DNA of 64,000 nucleotides from Amycolatopsis sp. NBC_01488 (GTDB lineage: Bacteria; Actinomycetota; Actinomycetes; Mycobacteriales; Pseudonocardiaceae), in assembly GCF_036227105.1 (NCBI RefSeq), contig NZ_CP109434.1, positions 6,854,501 through 6,918,500 on the forward strand. The letters run 5' to 3'. The stretch's first letter is position 1. Each line of letters starts with the position of its first letter. Under the pieces are notes generated by a model. It was not told where the DNA came from, ran no database searches, and saw only the letters and a list, made by a program, of their open reading frames with translations. The position numbers were made by a program, and so were the translations under genes. Below, piece by piece: positions 33,205 to 43,797 of this stretch.

Positions 33205-35244
33205 CTAGCCGGTGACGCTCGGCGCGCCCGTCTCGAGGTGCCCGCTGAACCGGCGGAGGAACTTCGGGTCGGCGTCGAGCGTCGCCGACAGGTCGTACCA
33301 GCCGTTCCCGTAGGCCACCGGGTTCCAGTCGTCCGACACGGTCTGGCCCGCGGCCAGCGGGTAGGTCCACGGGCCGTCGGTGCGGTAGTGGTTCGCCGTC
33401 ACCGTGATTGTCACGGTCGTCGTGCCGCCGTTGCGCATCGTCAGGCGCAGCTTGTTCTCCGTCGTGTAGCCGCCGAGGACGTCGACGCCCGCGCCCGCGC
33501 TGTTCGCGTCCCCCGCGAGGACCCAGCGGAACCGGTTCGGCCCGTGCACCGCGACGCCGTACTTGCCGCCGCCGTAGCGCTGGATCCGCCAGGTGTCGCT
33601 GACCTGCGCCCCGGACGCGACGTCGTAGGGCCAGGGGCCGTCGGCCTGGCCGTCGTTGCGGTAGGCCATCAGCTGGACGGCCGCGGTGCCCTGGTTGGCG
33701 AACGTCGTGGTGAGGATCTGGTGGTCCGCGCTCAGCGACGTCGTCACGAGCGGCCGGTAGGGGAGCGCGCGGGCCGGGCGGGTGCCCGCTTCCTGCACCG
33801 GGACCTGCTGCTTCCCGGTCGCGGGCGGCGCCGGCTTCGGCAGCTTCTGCTGGGTGTCGTCGGCCTGCTTGCGCAGCGCGGCGGTGTCGGGCAGCAGGGG
33901 GATCTGCACGTTCGGGGTGCCGAAGTCGAAGCACGTCATCAGGTCGCCGCAGACCGCGCGGCGCCACGCGCTGATGTTCGGCTCGGCGACGCCGGTCCAG
34001 CGTTCGAGGAAGCGGATCACCGAGGTGTGGTCGGTGACCTCGGAGCTGATCCAGCCGCCGCGGCTCCACGGCGAGATCACCGTCATCGGCACCCGCGCGC
34101 CGAGCCCGATCGGCTTGCCGGCGATGTACTCGCCCGCGGTCCCGGACGGCGCGACCGGCGGGGCGACGTGGTCGAAGAAGCCGTCGTTCTCGTCGTAGTT
34201 GATGAGGACCACTGTGGACTCCCAGAGCTTCGGGTTGGCCCACAAGGCGTTCAGCACGGTCTGGGTGTACGCGGCGCCGTCGACCGGGCGCGCTTCGGGG
34301 TGTTCGCAGTAGCCGTACGGCGCGACGATCCACGAGACCTTCGGCAGCGACCCGCTCGCGCAGTCGGCCTTGAACTCCGCGAGGACGTGGTCGACGTCCT
34401 TGCCCTGTCCCGAATCCGGCCCCCAGGTCTTGAACACGCTGGCCCGCTTCGACAGATCGGAGCCGTAGTCCTGGTGGTAGGCCTTGAAGAGCCACAACGG
34501 GTTGTCGCCGTAGTCGCCGACGAACGAGCCGCCCGCGTCGCCGACCTCCTTGTTGGCGTAGACCTTCCACGAAATCCCGTGCTGCTGCAGGCGTTCCGGG
34601 TAGGTCGTCCAGCTGAAGACCGGCTGGTAGTCGGCGGGGTTGTAGTTCGCCGGGCCGCCGGCCTGGCCGGCGGCGTCGATGGTGCCGGTGAACAGGTAGA
34701 GCCGGTTGGGCGTGGTCGGGCCCTGCACCGAACAGAAGTAGTGGTCGCACAAGGTGAACGCGTCGGCCAGCGCGCGGTGGAACGGGAGGTCGCCCTGGTC
34801 GAAGTAGCTCATGGTCATTTCGCCCTTGGCGGCCACCCACGCGTTGTTCGCGCCGCCGGCGATCGCCTGGTGCTGGTCGGCCCAGCCGTGGCCGAGGTCG
34901 CCGAGGTCCTGACCGTCCACTTTGGTCGTGTCCACCCGGAACGGCAGGAGGTACCTGCCGTCGCTGCGCCCGGAATCGGGCTGGTGGAAGACGTCCTGGC
35001 CGCTCGGCTGCACGATCGCCGAGCGGTCGCCGTAGCCGCGGACGCCCTTCATCGTGCCGTAGTAGTGGTCGAACGAGCGGTTCTCCTGCATGAGGACCAC
35101 GACGTGCTCGACGTCGGACAGGCTGCCGGAGACGCGGGGTTCGGCGAGCGCCTCGGCCATGCCGGGCGGCAGGGCGCCGAGGGCGCCGGCGGCGGCGACC
35201 CCGCCGAGGAAGCTGCGGCGGGTGAACTGGTGCGGATCGGCCAT
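33205..35244 (-). CDS. Tat-exported phosphocholine-specific phospholipase C
   Basis: The 679-residue protein starts at ATG 35244. A twin-arginine signal (FTRRSFLGGVAAAG) opens it. The phosphoesterase core shows VVVLMQENRSFDHYYGTMKG, CDHYFCSVQGPTTPNRLY and INYDENDGFFDHVAPP, the metal and nucleophile regions of the PlcC/acid-phosphatase superfamily. Two C-terminal beta domains repeat about residues 490-585 and 590-675, with matching DGPWPYDVASGAQVSDTW and DGPWTYPLAAGQTVSDDW (DUF756-type). It hydrolyses phosphatidylcholine or sphingomyelin outside the cell and releases phosphate or choline. It is divergent from the small secreted protein at 35477. Phosphate control is common for this family, but a clear PHO box was not seen. 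Confidence 0.92.
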   Translation of the reverse strand: MADPHQFTRRSFLGGVAAAGALGALPPGMAEALAEPRVSGSLSDVEHVVVLMQENRSFDHYYGTMKGVRGYGDRSAIVQPSGQDVFHQPDSGRSDGRYLLPFRVDTTKVDGQDLGDLGHGWADQHQAIAGGANNAWVAAKGEMTMSYFDQGDLPFHRALADAFTLCDHYFCSVQGPTTPNRLYLFTGTIDAAGQAGGPANYNPADYQPVFSWTTYPERLQQHGISWKVYANKEVGDAGGSFVGDYGDNPLWLFKAYHQDYGSDLSKRASVFKTWGPDSGQGKDVDHVLAEFKADCASGSLPKVSWIVAPYGYCEHPEARPVDGAAYTQTVLNALWANPKLWESTVVLINYDENDGFFDHVAPPVAPSGTAGEYIAGKPIGLGARVPMTVISPWSRGGWISSEVTDHTSVIRFLERWTGVAEPNISAWRRAVCGDLMTCFDFGTPNVQIPLLPDTAALRKQADDTQQKLPKPAPPATGKQQVPVQEAGTRPARALPYRPLVTTSLSADHQILTTTFANQGTAAVQLMAYRNDGQADGPWPYDVASGAQVSDTWRIQRYGGGKYGVAVHGPNRFRWVLAGDANSAGAGVDVLGGYTTENKLRLTMRNGGTTTVTITVTANHYRTDGPWTYPLAAGQTVSDDWNPVAYGNGWYDLSATLDADPKFLRRFSGHLETGAPSVTG

Positions 35245-35476
35245 CACGGGAGCCTCCAGGGGGACCTCGGCAGGGCAGCGCCAGCCTAGGTGATCGAAGT
35301 TGTTCGGAAACACCGACGTTCGGACGTAATCGCGCACTGGATGTTCATGCGGTGTTCGGTTCTCGGTGCGGCTGCGTGACACTTTCCGGTGACCCGGACG
35401 TGAACCCGCGCCCGAGGGGGAATCTCTTCCAGCACAAACCCCTGGCACACAGGGGAGATAGCGGAAGGAGAGCACG

Positions 35477-35722
35477 ATGAAGATCCGGATCGCTTCCTGG
35501 GCGACGGCCGCTGCGCTCACGGTTTCCGCGGTGGTCGCCGCGGCGGCCCCGGCATCGGCCGACCCGGTGCCGGGCAACCCGAACCAGTTCTACGCCTACT
35601 GCTCGGTCGACCTGCTCGGGGTGCCGGTGGCCTGTACCGAGACCGACGCGGCCCACGCGTCGCACATCTGCCAGTACGTCCTCACCGGCGTCGGCCTCGG
35701 CCTCGACTGCATCCAGCGCTGA
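35477..35722 (+). CDS. Small secreted four-cysteine protein
   Basis: The 81-residue protein starts at ATG 35477, with GGAAGGAGAG upstream. A signal peptide (WATAAALTVSAVVAAAAPASA) would leave a mature part of about 53 residues containing four Cys: YAYCSVDLLG, VACTETD, SHICQYVL and LDCIQR. Even spacing and a Tyr/Gly-rich, mildly acidic sequence suggest two disulfides. I do not recognise a family with known function. It stands alone between divergent phospholipase C and GH16 genes. A secreted inhibitor, a surface peptide or an antimicrobial-like role are all possible. Confidence 0.75.
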   Translation: MKIRIASWATAAALTVSAVVAAAAPASADPVPGNPNQFYAYCSVDLLGVPVACTETDAAHASHICQYVLTGVGLGLDCIQR

Positions 35723-35827
35723 ACCGGCGTACGGTGCCCGAAAGTACCCGGTGGTCCGGACCATCGGGTACTCGTCGGAAAATGTCCGACCGGATAGCCT
35801 TGTTCTTCGCCAGGGACCCGTTCATAC

Positions 35828-35848
35828 TTTGTTGTCATCCACAACAAA
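35828..35848. promoter_or_regulatory. AT-rich inverted repeat upstream of GH16 gene
   Basis: TTTGTTGT (35828-35835) and ACAACAAA (35841-35848) form a perfect 8-bp inverted repeat with a 5-base spacer, 54 bp before the GH16 start. In DNA this GC-rich it stands out and may be an operator. Confidence 0.5.
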
Positions 35849-35902
35849 TAGGGTGCCGGTGAGCCGCCAGCCGTCGCCCGCGGAACGGAAGGGGCGACGA
35901 CG

Positions 35903-36745
35903 ATGTCGACCAGGAACTCCGCCCGATGGCGGCGGACCGTACGCCTGCTGATGGCGCCCGCGGCGCTGCTGATGGCCGGGGCCGTGGTGGCCGCACCGCA
36001 GAGCCAAGCCGCACCCGCCTCCACCCAGGCCTCCTTCAGCGACGACTTCGACGGCCCGGCGGGCAGCGGGGTCGACGGCTCGAAGTGGGTCCACGAGACC
36101 GGCGACAACGTGAACAACCACGAGCGGCAGTGGTACACCGACGGCACCGCCAACGCGGCGCTCGACGGCCAGGGCCACCTCGTGATCACCGCGAAGAAGG
36201 AGAACAGCGGGAACAACTGCTGGTACGGCCCCTGCGAGTACACCTCGGCCCGGCTCAACACCTCCGGCAGGTTCACCGCTTCGTCCGGGCACATCGAGGC
36301 CCGGATGAAGCTGCCGCGCGGGCAGGGCATGTGGCCCGCGTTCTGGATGCTCGGCTCGGACATCGGCAGCGTCGGCTGGCCGCAGTGCGGCGAGATCGAC
36401 ATCATGGAGAACGTCGGGTTCGAGCCGAACACGGTGCACGGCACCATCCACGGCCCGGGCTACTCGGGCTCGGCCGGGATCGGCGCGGCCTACACCGGGC
36501 CGAACTTCTCCGACGACTTCCACACGTACGCGATCGACTGGTCGGCCGATCGCATCGTCTGGTCGGTCGACGGCAACGCCTACCAGACCCGCACCCCGGC
36601 CGACGTCGGCGGCAACCAGTGGGTGTTCAACCACGACTTCTTCGTGATCCTGAACCTCGCGGTCGGCGGCTACTGGCCGGGCGACCCCGACGGCAGCACC
36701 CAGTTCCCGCAGCAGCTCGTGGTCGACTACGTCCACGTGAGCTGA
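35903..36745 (+). CDS. Secreted GH16 endo-beta-1,3-glucanase (laminarinase type)
   Basis: The 280-residue protein starts at ATG 35903 and has a signal peptide ending near SQAAPA. The GH16 jelly roll includes SDDFDGPAGSGVDGSKW, HIEARMKLPRGQGMWPAFWML and the active-site motif GEIDIMENVG, with nucleophile E164, D166 and acid/base E169. The extra Met between Ile and Glu marks the laminarinase branch rather than the lichenase branch. It should cut beta-1,3-glucans such as laminarin or fungal wall glucan. No binding module is attached. It stands alone, with an AT-rich inverted repeat upstream, and the next gene is a cell-wall carboxypeptidase about 190 bp later. Confidence 0.93.
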   Translation: MSTRNSARWRRTVRLLMAPAALLMAGAVVAAPQSQAAPASTQASFSDDFDGPAGSGVDGSKWVHETGDNVNNHERQWYTDGTANAALDGQGHLVITAKKENSGNNCWYGPCEYTSARLNTSGRFTASSGHIEARMKLPRGQGMWPAFWMLGSDIGSVGWPQCGEIDIMENVGFEPNTVHGTIHGPGYSGSAGIGAAYTGPNFSDDFHTYAIDWSADRIVWSVDGNAYQTRTPADVGGNQWVFNHDFFVILNLAVGGYWPGDPDGSTQFPQQLVVDYVHVS

Positions 36746-36936
36746 GGGACCAGACCAGCGGGACCGGTCTCTCGCCGCGCGCGGCGGTGAGGGGCCGGTC
36801 CCGCGCCACGTCTTCTGGTACAGAACCGGGACACTTCTGGTTCAGACCTGTCGACCAACTCCGACGGCCCGGCGATCTTCCCCGGACACAGTGACGGTGC
36901 GCGCTCACGAAGCGCCCCGGCACCCGGAGGAGAACC

Positions 36937-37857
36937 ATGGCCCGTACCCGCATCCCACCCGTCGCCGGTGGCCTCGCCGCCGCCGTCGCGGTGGCCCTCG
37001 CCGCGGCCTGCTGGGTGCTCTTCCCGCCGACCGTCGCGGGCCGGGCGAGTGCCGCGCGGCCCGCCGTCGACCTGCCGTTGCCGTGGCCGTCCGAAGGGCA
37101 GGCGAGCGCCGAGGTGCAGGGCCTCGGCTCGCTCGGCAGCCGCGGGGAGCAGCGGCCGGTGCCGATCGCCAGCGTCACCAAGGTGATGACCGCCTACGTC
37201 GTGCTCAAGGACCACCCGCTGGCCGCGGGCGAAGCCGGGCCACGGATCACCGTCGACGAACAGGCCGAAGCCGAGTCGACCTCGGCCGAGGAGTCGACCG
37301 TGGCCCTGCGGGCCGGGCGGCAGGTCAGCGAGCGGGACCTGCTGGCGCTGATGCTCGTCCCGTCCGGCAACAACGCCGCCCGGCTGCTCGCCCGCTGGGA
37401 CGCCGGCAGCCAAGCCGACTTCGTCGCGAAGATGAACCGCGAGGCCGCCGCGCTCGGCATGACCGACACGACCTACACCGGCGCCAGCGGCGTCGAGGAT
37501 TCGACCACCAGCACCGCCACCGACCAGCTGCGCCTGGCCCGCGAAGTGATGCGCAACGCCGTGATCCGCGAGATCGTCGCCACGCCGAGCCTGCGCGTCG
37601 ACGGCGTGCCCGGTGTCGTCAACACGAACACCCTCCTCGGCCGGGACGGCGTGATCGGGCTGAAGACCGGTTCGTCGACCGCCGCCGGCGGGGCGCTGAT
37701 GTGGGCCGCGAAGGGGCCGGGCGACCAGCTCATCCTCGGCGTCGTCCTGCACCAGCACCCGGGCGGCAGCCCGGCGCAAGGGCTGAGCGCCGCGCTCGAG
37801 AACAGCCGGACGCTCATCGCCGCGATCCAGCGGGAACTGCCGGCGGCCACGCGATGA
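36937..37857 (+). CDS. D-alanyl-D-alanine carboxypeptidase (PBP5/DacC type)
   Basis: The 306-residue protein starts at ATG 36937. One N-terminal hydrophobic helix (AVAVALAAACWVLFPP) exports or anchors it. All three penicillin-binding motifs are present: S79-V-T-K82, S143-G-N145 and K243-T-G245-S. It trims the terminal D-Ala from peptidoglycan stem peptides at the outer membrane face. The C-terminal PBP5 stalk domain is absent, so it is the short actinobacterial form. The stop overlaps the next start (ATGA), making a two-gene operon with the endonuclease/exonuclease/phosphatase-type protein. Confidence 0.92.
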   Translation: MARTRIPPVAGGLAAAVAVALAAACWVLFPPTVAGRASAARPAVDLPLPWPSEGQASAEVQGLGSLGSRGEQRPVPIASVTKVMTAYVVLKDHPLAAGEAGPRITVDEQAEAESTSAEESTVALRAGRQVSERDLLALMLVPSGNNAARLLARWDAGSQADFVAKMNREAAALGMTDTTYTGASGVEDSTTSTATDQLRLAREVMRNAVIREIVATPSLRVDGVPGVVNTNTLLGRDGVIGLKTGSSTAAGGALMWAAKGPGDQLILGVVLHQHPGGSPAQGLSAALENSRTLIAAIQRELPAATR

Positions 37858-38804
37858 CCGCGGTGCTCGAGACCGCGCCGGACCGCGCGACCTGGCGCCG
37901 CGGCCGGGTCGTCGCGGGGTTTTCCGCGTTGACGGCACTGCTCCTGCTCGCGCATTCGCTGGTGCCCAACCGGGTGGGCAACGCCGGCAGCCTGCTGGAG
38001 ACGTTCCTGCCGTGGACGGGCCTGCTCGTGCTGCCGCTGCTCGTCGCGGCCCTGGCCCGGCGGTCGGCGCTCGCGCTCGTGTCGCTGCTGCTGCCCGCGC
38101 TGGTCTGGGGCGGGTTCTTCGGCGGCAGGCTGGTCGACCGGACGGGAGCCGGCGGCGACCTGACGATCGTCTCGCACAACGTCAACGACGAGAACCCGGA
38201 CCCGGCCGGCACCGCGCGCGCCCTGGCCGCCTCCGGCGCGCAGGTGATCGCGTTGGAGGAGCTGAAGAAGTCCGAGATCCCGAAGTACGAGGACGCGCTC
38301 GCGGCCCGCTACCCCAACCACTCGGTGCAGGGGACGGTCGGGATCTGGAGCACGTTCCCGATCCGCGACACGCGACCGGTGGCGATCATGCCGTGGACCC
38401 GCGCGCTCCGGACCACAGTGGACACTCCGCGGGGCCCGCTTGCGGTGTTCGTCGCGCACCTGCCGTCGGTCCGGGTCCGGCTCGACTCGGGCTTCACGGC
38501 GAACGGCCGTGACGAAGCGATCGGCCTCCTCGCCGAAGCCGTGGCGGCGGAGTCGTCGCCGCGCACGGTGCTGGTCGGCGACTTCAACGGCACGGCCGAC
38601 GACCGGAGCCTGGCGCCCGTCACCGCGCGGATGCGGTCGGCGCAGGACGAGGCCGGGGACGGCTTCGGGTTCAGCTGGCCGGCCGGGCTGCCGCTGGCGC
38701 GGATCGACCAGGTCTTCGTGACCGGGGTGCGGCCGGTGGCGTCGTGGACGTTGCCCGCGACGGGCAGCGACCACCTCCCGGTCGCGGCCTCGCTCGCTCT
38801 GTAA
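37854..38804 (+). CDS. Membrane-anchored endonuclease/exonuclease/phosphatase family protein
   Basis: The 316-residue protein starts at ATG 37854, overlapping the preceding stop by four bases. Three N-terminal helices (VVAGFSALTALLLLAHSLV; WTGLLVLPLLVAALA; LALVSLLLPALVWGGFF) place the catalytic domain outside the membrane. That domain shows VSHNVNDEN, IALEEL, VLVGDFNGTADD and GSDHLPV, the metal, Asp and His motifs of the EEP fold. Substrates in this family range from nucleic acids to inositol phosphates and phospholipids. Coupling with a D,D-carboxypeptidase suggests an envelope role, but no substrate can be named. Confidence 0.85.
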   Translation: MTAVLETAPDRATWRRGRVVAGFSALTALLLLAHSLVPNRVGNAGSLLETFLPWTGLLVLPLLVAALARRSALALVSLLLPALVWGGFFGGRLVDRTGAGGDLTIVSHNVNDENPDPAGTARALAASGAQVIALEELKKSEIPKYEDALAARYPNHSVQGTVGIWSTFPIRDTRPVAIMPWTRALRTTVDTPRGPLAVFVAHLPSVRVRLDSGFTANGRDEAIGLLAEAVAAESSPRTVLVGDFNGTADDRSLAPVTARMRSAQDEAGDGFGFSWPAGLPLARIDQVFVTGVRPVASWTLPATGSDHLPVAASLAL

Positions 38805-38966
38805 CGGCGCTTCAAAACCCGCGAACATGCGCCCTGAACACCGCGGTCGGGAACACCCGGTGATTAACAAACAGCCTTTCCCGCAGGTCCAGCCGCGAAG
38901 CCACGAACCGCGTGCCCTCCGGCGCACGTGACTAGACCGTTACGCGCGCCGGACTTGACCCCGCGG

Positions 38967-38982
38967 GTGTTATCGCTAACAC
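38967..38982. promoter_or_regulatory. LacI operator upstream of LacI 2
   Basis: GTGTTATCGCTAACAC is a 16-bp near-perfect palindrome (one mismatched pair) lying 65 bp before the LacI 2 start. It suggests autoregulation. Confidence 0.8.
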
Positions 38983-39047
38983 TGACTCCTCGCCGTCACC
39001 GGAACGGGTGACGGCGACCACGTCGAAGCGGACGAAAGGGGACGCCG

Positions 39048-40091
39048 GTGGCCGAACGACCCCGCTCCGGCGGCCCCGTCAGGGTGCCCGCCGCCGGTAC
39101 GCGGCAGCCCAGCCTGACCGACGTCGCGGGCGTGGCGGGCGTGTCGCACATGACCGTCTCCCGCGTCATCAACGGGACCGGTCCGGTGCGCCCGGAAACC
39201 CGCGCCCGGGTGCTCGCCGCCATCGAAGAACTGGGCTACCGCCCGAATTCCGCGGCTCGCGCGCTCGTCACCGGGCGCACCGGCACGCTCGGCGTCGTCG
39301 CGCTCGAGTCCAACCTCTACGGTCCGGCCAGCACGCTCTACGGCATCGAGAACGCCGCCCGCGAAGCCGGGTACGCGATCACGATCTCCAGTGTCAGCCG
39401 CCCCGGCCGGTCGTCGATCGCCGACGCGGTGGAGAACCTCCGCCGCCAGGCCGTCGAAGGCATCATCGTCATCGCCCCGCACGTCACCGCGGGCCGCGCC
39501 CTGGAGGCCGCGCCCGCGGACTTCCCGGTCGTCGCCGTCGGGGGCGGCGAGGCCGCGCCGGTCCCGGTCATCTCCGTCGACCAGCGCGACGGCGCCCGCC
39601 GCGCCACCGAGCACCTGCTGGCCCTGGGGCACCGCACCGTCTGGCACGTCGCGGGCCCGGAGGACTGGCTGGAGGCCCGCGACCGCGAACTGGGCTGGCG
39701 GGAAACCCTGGAGCGCCACGGCGCGAACGTCCCGAAGGTGATCCAGGGCGACTGGAGCTCGCGCTCCGGCTACGAGGCGGGGCGATCCCTCGCCAAGGAG
39801 CACGACCTGGACGCCGTCTTCGCCGGCAACGACCAGATGGCGCTCGGCCTGCTGCGCGCGTTCGCCGAGGCCGGCATCTCCGTGCCGCGGGACGTGCGCG
39901 TTGCGGGCTTCGACGACGTACCCGAGGCGGCGTACTTCACGCCGCCGCTGACCACGGTGCGCCAGGACTTCATCGAAGTCGGCCGGCGCACGTTCGGCCT
40001 GCTCACCCAGCGGATGGACGGGGGCGACCGGCACGCGCGTGCCCTGGTCGTGCCCGAGCTGATCGTCCGCGAGAGCACCGGGCCGCGTTAG
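39048..40091 (+). CDS. LacI family transcriptional regulator 2
   Basis: The 347-residue protein starts at GTG 39048 with AAAGGGGA upstream. The HTH PSLTDVAGVAGVSHMTVSRVI and hinge RPNSAARALV are nearly the same as in LacI 1, and the whole effector domain is highly similar (for example LESNLYGPASTLYGIENAA is shared exactly). It is flanked by two operators: one upstream (38967) and one 26 bp after its stop (40118), in front of the long transporter/ara gene run. It should repress that run until an arabinose- or galactofuranose-type inducer is present. LacI 1 and LacI 2 look like a recent duplication with shared operator specificity. Confidence 0.93.
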   Translation: MAERPRSGGPVRVPAAGTRQPSLTDVAGVAGVSHMTVSRVINGTGPVRPETRARVLAAIEELGYRPNSAARALVTGRTGTLGVVALESNLYGPASTLYGIENAAREAGYAITISSVSRPGRSSIADAVENLRRQAVEGIIVIAPHVTAGRALEAAPADFPVVAVGGGEAAPVPVISVDQRDGARRATEHLLALGHRTVWHVAGPEDWLEARDRELGWRETLERHGANVPKVIQGDWSSRSGYEAGRSLAKEHDLDAVFAGNDQMALGLLRAFAEAGISVPRDVRVAGFDDVPEAAYFTPPLTTVRQDFIEVGRRTFGLLTQRMDGGDRHARALVVPELIVRESTGPR

Positions 40092-40117
40092 CGCCCCACC
40101 TGAGAACCAGCTCCGAA

Positions 40118-40131
40118 TGTTAACGCTAACA
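40118..40131. promoter_or_regulatory. LacI operator in front of the transporter/ara operon
   Basis: TGTTAACGCTAACA (12 of 14 positions symmetric) lies 30 bp upstream of the binding-protein start at 40162. It matches the sites at 26296 and 38969 at all but one position. Confidence 0.85.
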
Positions 40132-40161
40132 ACAATGATCACCGTCGATCGAGGAGTGAAC

Positions 40162-41145
40162 GTGCTGAAGAAGCGATGGGCCGCCGCGGCGGCCGCAGCC
40201 GCCGCAGTAGTGGGCCTGGTGCTGCTCACCGCCTGCGGGAGTGGTGGCTCCTCCGGTGGCTCCGGCGGGGCGATCACCCTCGGGTTCGCCCAGGTGGGCG
40301 CCGAGAGCGGGTGGCGGACAGCCAACACCAAGTCGATCCAGGACTCGGCGAAGGCCGCCGGCATCGAGCTGAAGTTCTCCGACGCGCAGCAGAAGCAGGA
40401 GAACCAGATCTCCGCCATCCGCTCCTACATCCAGCAGAAGGTCAAGGTCATCGCCTTCTCGCCGGTGGTGGAGTCCGGCTGGGACACCGTGCTCAAGGAG
40501 GCCAAGACGGCCAACATCCCGGTCATCCTCACCGACCGGGCGATCGACTCGCCGGACAAGTCGCTCTACAAGACCTTCCTCGGCTCGGACTTCATCGCCG
40601 AGGGCAAGAAGGCGGGGGAGTGGCTGACCAAGGAGTACGCGAACACGACCGGCCAGGTCAACATCGTCGAACTGCAGGGCACCACCGGCTCGGCGCCGGC
40701 GAACGACCGCAAGAAGGGCTTCGGGGACGTCATCGCGGCGGACCCGAAGTACAAGATCGTCGCCTCGCAGACCGGTGAGTTCACCCGCGCCAAGGGCAAG
40801 GAGGTCATGGAGGCCTTCCTCAAGTCCCAGCCCAAGATCGACGTCCTGTACGCGCACAACGACGACATGGCTCTCGGTGCCATCGAGGCGATCGAAGCCG
40901 CGGGCAAGGTCCCGGGCAAGGACATCAAGATCGTCTCGGTCGACGGCGTCAAGGACGCGCTGACGGCGCTGGCCGACGGCAAGATCAACCACGTCGTCGA
41001 GTGCAACCCGCTGCTCGGCCCGCAGCTGATGGACCTGGTGAAGAAGGTCGCCGCCGGTGAGTCGGTGCCCGCGCGCATCGAGACCCAGGAGACCGAGTTC
41101 GACCAGGCGTCGGCGAAGGCCGCCCTGCCGCAGCGCCAGTACTGA
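40162..41145 (+). CDS. Sugar ABC transporter substrate-binding lipoprotein, YtfQ (galactofuranose) type
   Basis: The 327-residue protein starts at GTG 40162, with CGAGGAG about 7 bases upstream; earlier in-frame starts run through the LacI operator. The lipobox LLTAC sits after a short hydrophobic helix, so it is membrane-tethered. The type I periplasmic fold begins LGFAQVGAESGWRTANTKS, and the following GIELKFSDAQQKQENQ is strongly YtfQ-like. The next three genes (ATPase, two different permeases) have the same order as the E. coli ytfQRT-yjfF galactofuranose importer. In this arabinan context a furanose such as L-arabinofuranose or an oligosaccharide is a good candidate ligand. That substrate is inferred. 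Confidence 0.9.
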   Translation: MLKKRWAAAAAAAAAVVGLVLLTACGSGGSSGGSGGAITLGFAQVGAESGWRTANTKSIQDSAKAAGIELKFSDAQQKQENQISAIRSYIQQKVKVIAFSPVVESGWDTVLKEAKTANIPVILTDRAIDSPDKSLYKTFLGSDFIAEGKKAGEWLTKEYANTTGQVNIVELQGTTGSAPANDRKKGFGDVIAADPKYKIVASQTGEFTRAKGKEVMEAFLKSQPKIDVLYAHNDDMALGAIEAIEAAGKVPGKDIKIVSVDGVKDALTALADGKINHVVECNPLLGPQLMDLVKKVAAGESVPARIETQETEFDQASAKAALPQRQY

Positions 41146-41157
41146 CCACCGCCTGCG

Positions 41158-41205
41158 GGTCGTGAGTGAGAAACAGGGTTAGAACACTGTTTCTCACTCA
41201 CGACC
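41158..41205. repeat. 48-bp stem-loop repeat, copy 1 (19-bp stem)
   Basis: Arms GGTCGTGAGTGAGAAACAG (41158-41176) and its complement (41187-41205) enclose a 10-base loop GGTTAGAACA. It lies in the 94-bp gap between the binding protein and ATPase genes. It could limit read-through so that the binding protein is made in excess. The same 48 bases recur at 57213-57260. Confidence 0.9.
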
Positions 41206-41239
41206 ACCCGCACCGAGCATCAAGTTCCCGGAGTACGCA

Positions 41240-42750
<1,511 letters not shown>

Positions 42751-42754
<4 letters not shown>

Positions 42755-43797
42755 AAGGGATGACCAAACACCGGCTCTTCTGGCCCGTGGTGGCGTTGCT
42801 GGCCCTGTTGCTGGGCGACCTCGTCGCGAGCCCCGCCTTCTTCTCGATCGAACTGCGCGACGGCCACCTCTACGGGAACCTCGTCGACATCCTCAAGAAC
42901 GGCGCGCCGCTGATCCTCATCGCGATCGGCATGACACTCGTCATCGCCACCCGCGGCATCGACCTGTCGGTGGGCGCGGTCGTCGCGATCAGCGGCTCGC
43001 TCGCCTGCCTGTGGATCGCCGACCACCCGGACGGCGTGGGTGCCACGCTCGTCGCCGTCGGACTGGCGCTCGGCCTGTCCCTGGTGCTCGGGGTGTGGAA
43101 CGGCTGGCTCGTCGCCGCGCTGGGCATCCAGCCCATCATCGCGACGCTCATCCTCATGGTCGCCGGCCGCGGGATCGCGCAGCTGATCAGCGGCGGGCAG
43201 ATCATCACCATCAACTCCGGCCCGTACGAGTGGATCGGCAGCGGGTTCGTCGCCACCCTGCCCAGCGCGATCCTCATCGCCCTGGCCGTGTTCGTGCTCG
43301 CTTCGCTGCTGGTCCGCCGCTCCGCGCTCGGCATGCTCGTCGAAGCCGTCGGCGGCAACCCGGAAGCCAGCCGGCTGGCCGGGCTCCGCTCGGCGCGGCT
43401 GACCTGGCTCGTCTACGTCTTCTGCGGACTGTGCGCGGGCATCGCCGGGCTGATGATCAGCGCGAACGTGCACAGCGCCGACGCCAACCACGCCGGGCTG
43501 TTCATCGAACTCGACGCGATCCTCGCCGTCGTCGTCGGCGGCACCCAGCTGACCGGCGGCCGGTTCTCCCTCGGCGGCTCGGTGATCGGCGCGCTGCTCA
43601 TCCAGACGCTGACCACCACCGTCTACGCCCTCGGCATCCCGCCCGAGTCGATCATGCTGTTCAAGGCCCTGGTCGTGCTCGCGGTGTGCCTGCTGCAGTC
43701 GCCCGCGTTCCGCCGCAAGCTCCGACGCCGCCGGACGCCGCGGCCCGGGCAACCGGCACCCACGTCCGCTCCGGAGAAGATCGAGGTCACGGCATGA
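42751..43797 (+). CDS. Sugar ABC transporter permease, YtfT type
   Basis: The 348-residue protein starts at GTG 42751, overlapping the ATPase stop; ATG 42760 is an alternative. It is a BPD_transp_2 protein with 8-10 helices and the family signatures LILIAIGMTLVIATRGIDLSVGA and EAVGGNPEASRLAGLR, the latter being the ATPase-contact (EAA-like) loop. The C-terminus is basic and Pro-rich. Having two different permeases, rather than a homodimer, is characteristic of the ytfQRT-yjfF type. ATGA overlap links it to the next gene. Confidence 0.92.

Noticed and set aside
32942..33208. An 88-residue basic frame downstream of the SDR
   Set aside because: Arg/Gly-rich with no ribosome site; the competing short frame at 33039-33176 with a membrane helix is slightly more plausible.
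35302..35324. Two GTTCGGA copies as a PHO box upstream of phospholipase C
   Set aside because: The copies are 16 bp apart, not the 11-bp repeat spacing of actinobacterial PHO boxes, and the core differs from GTTCACC.
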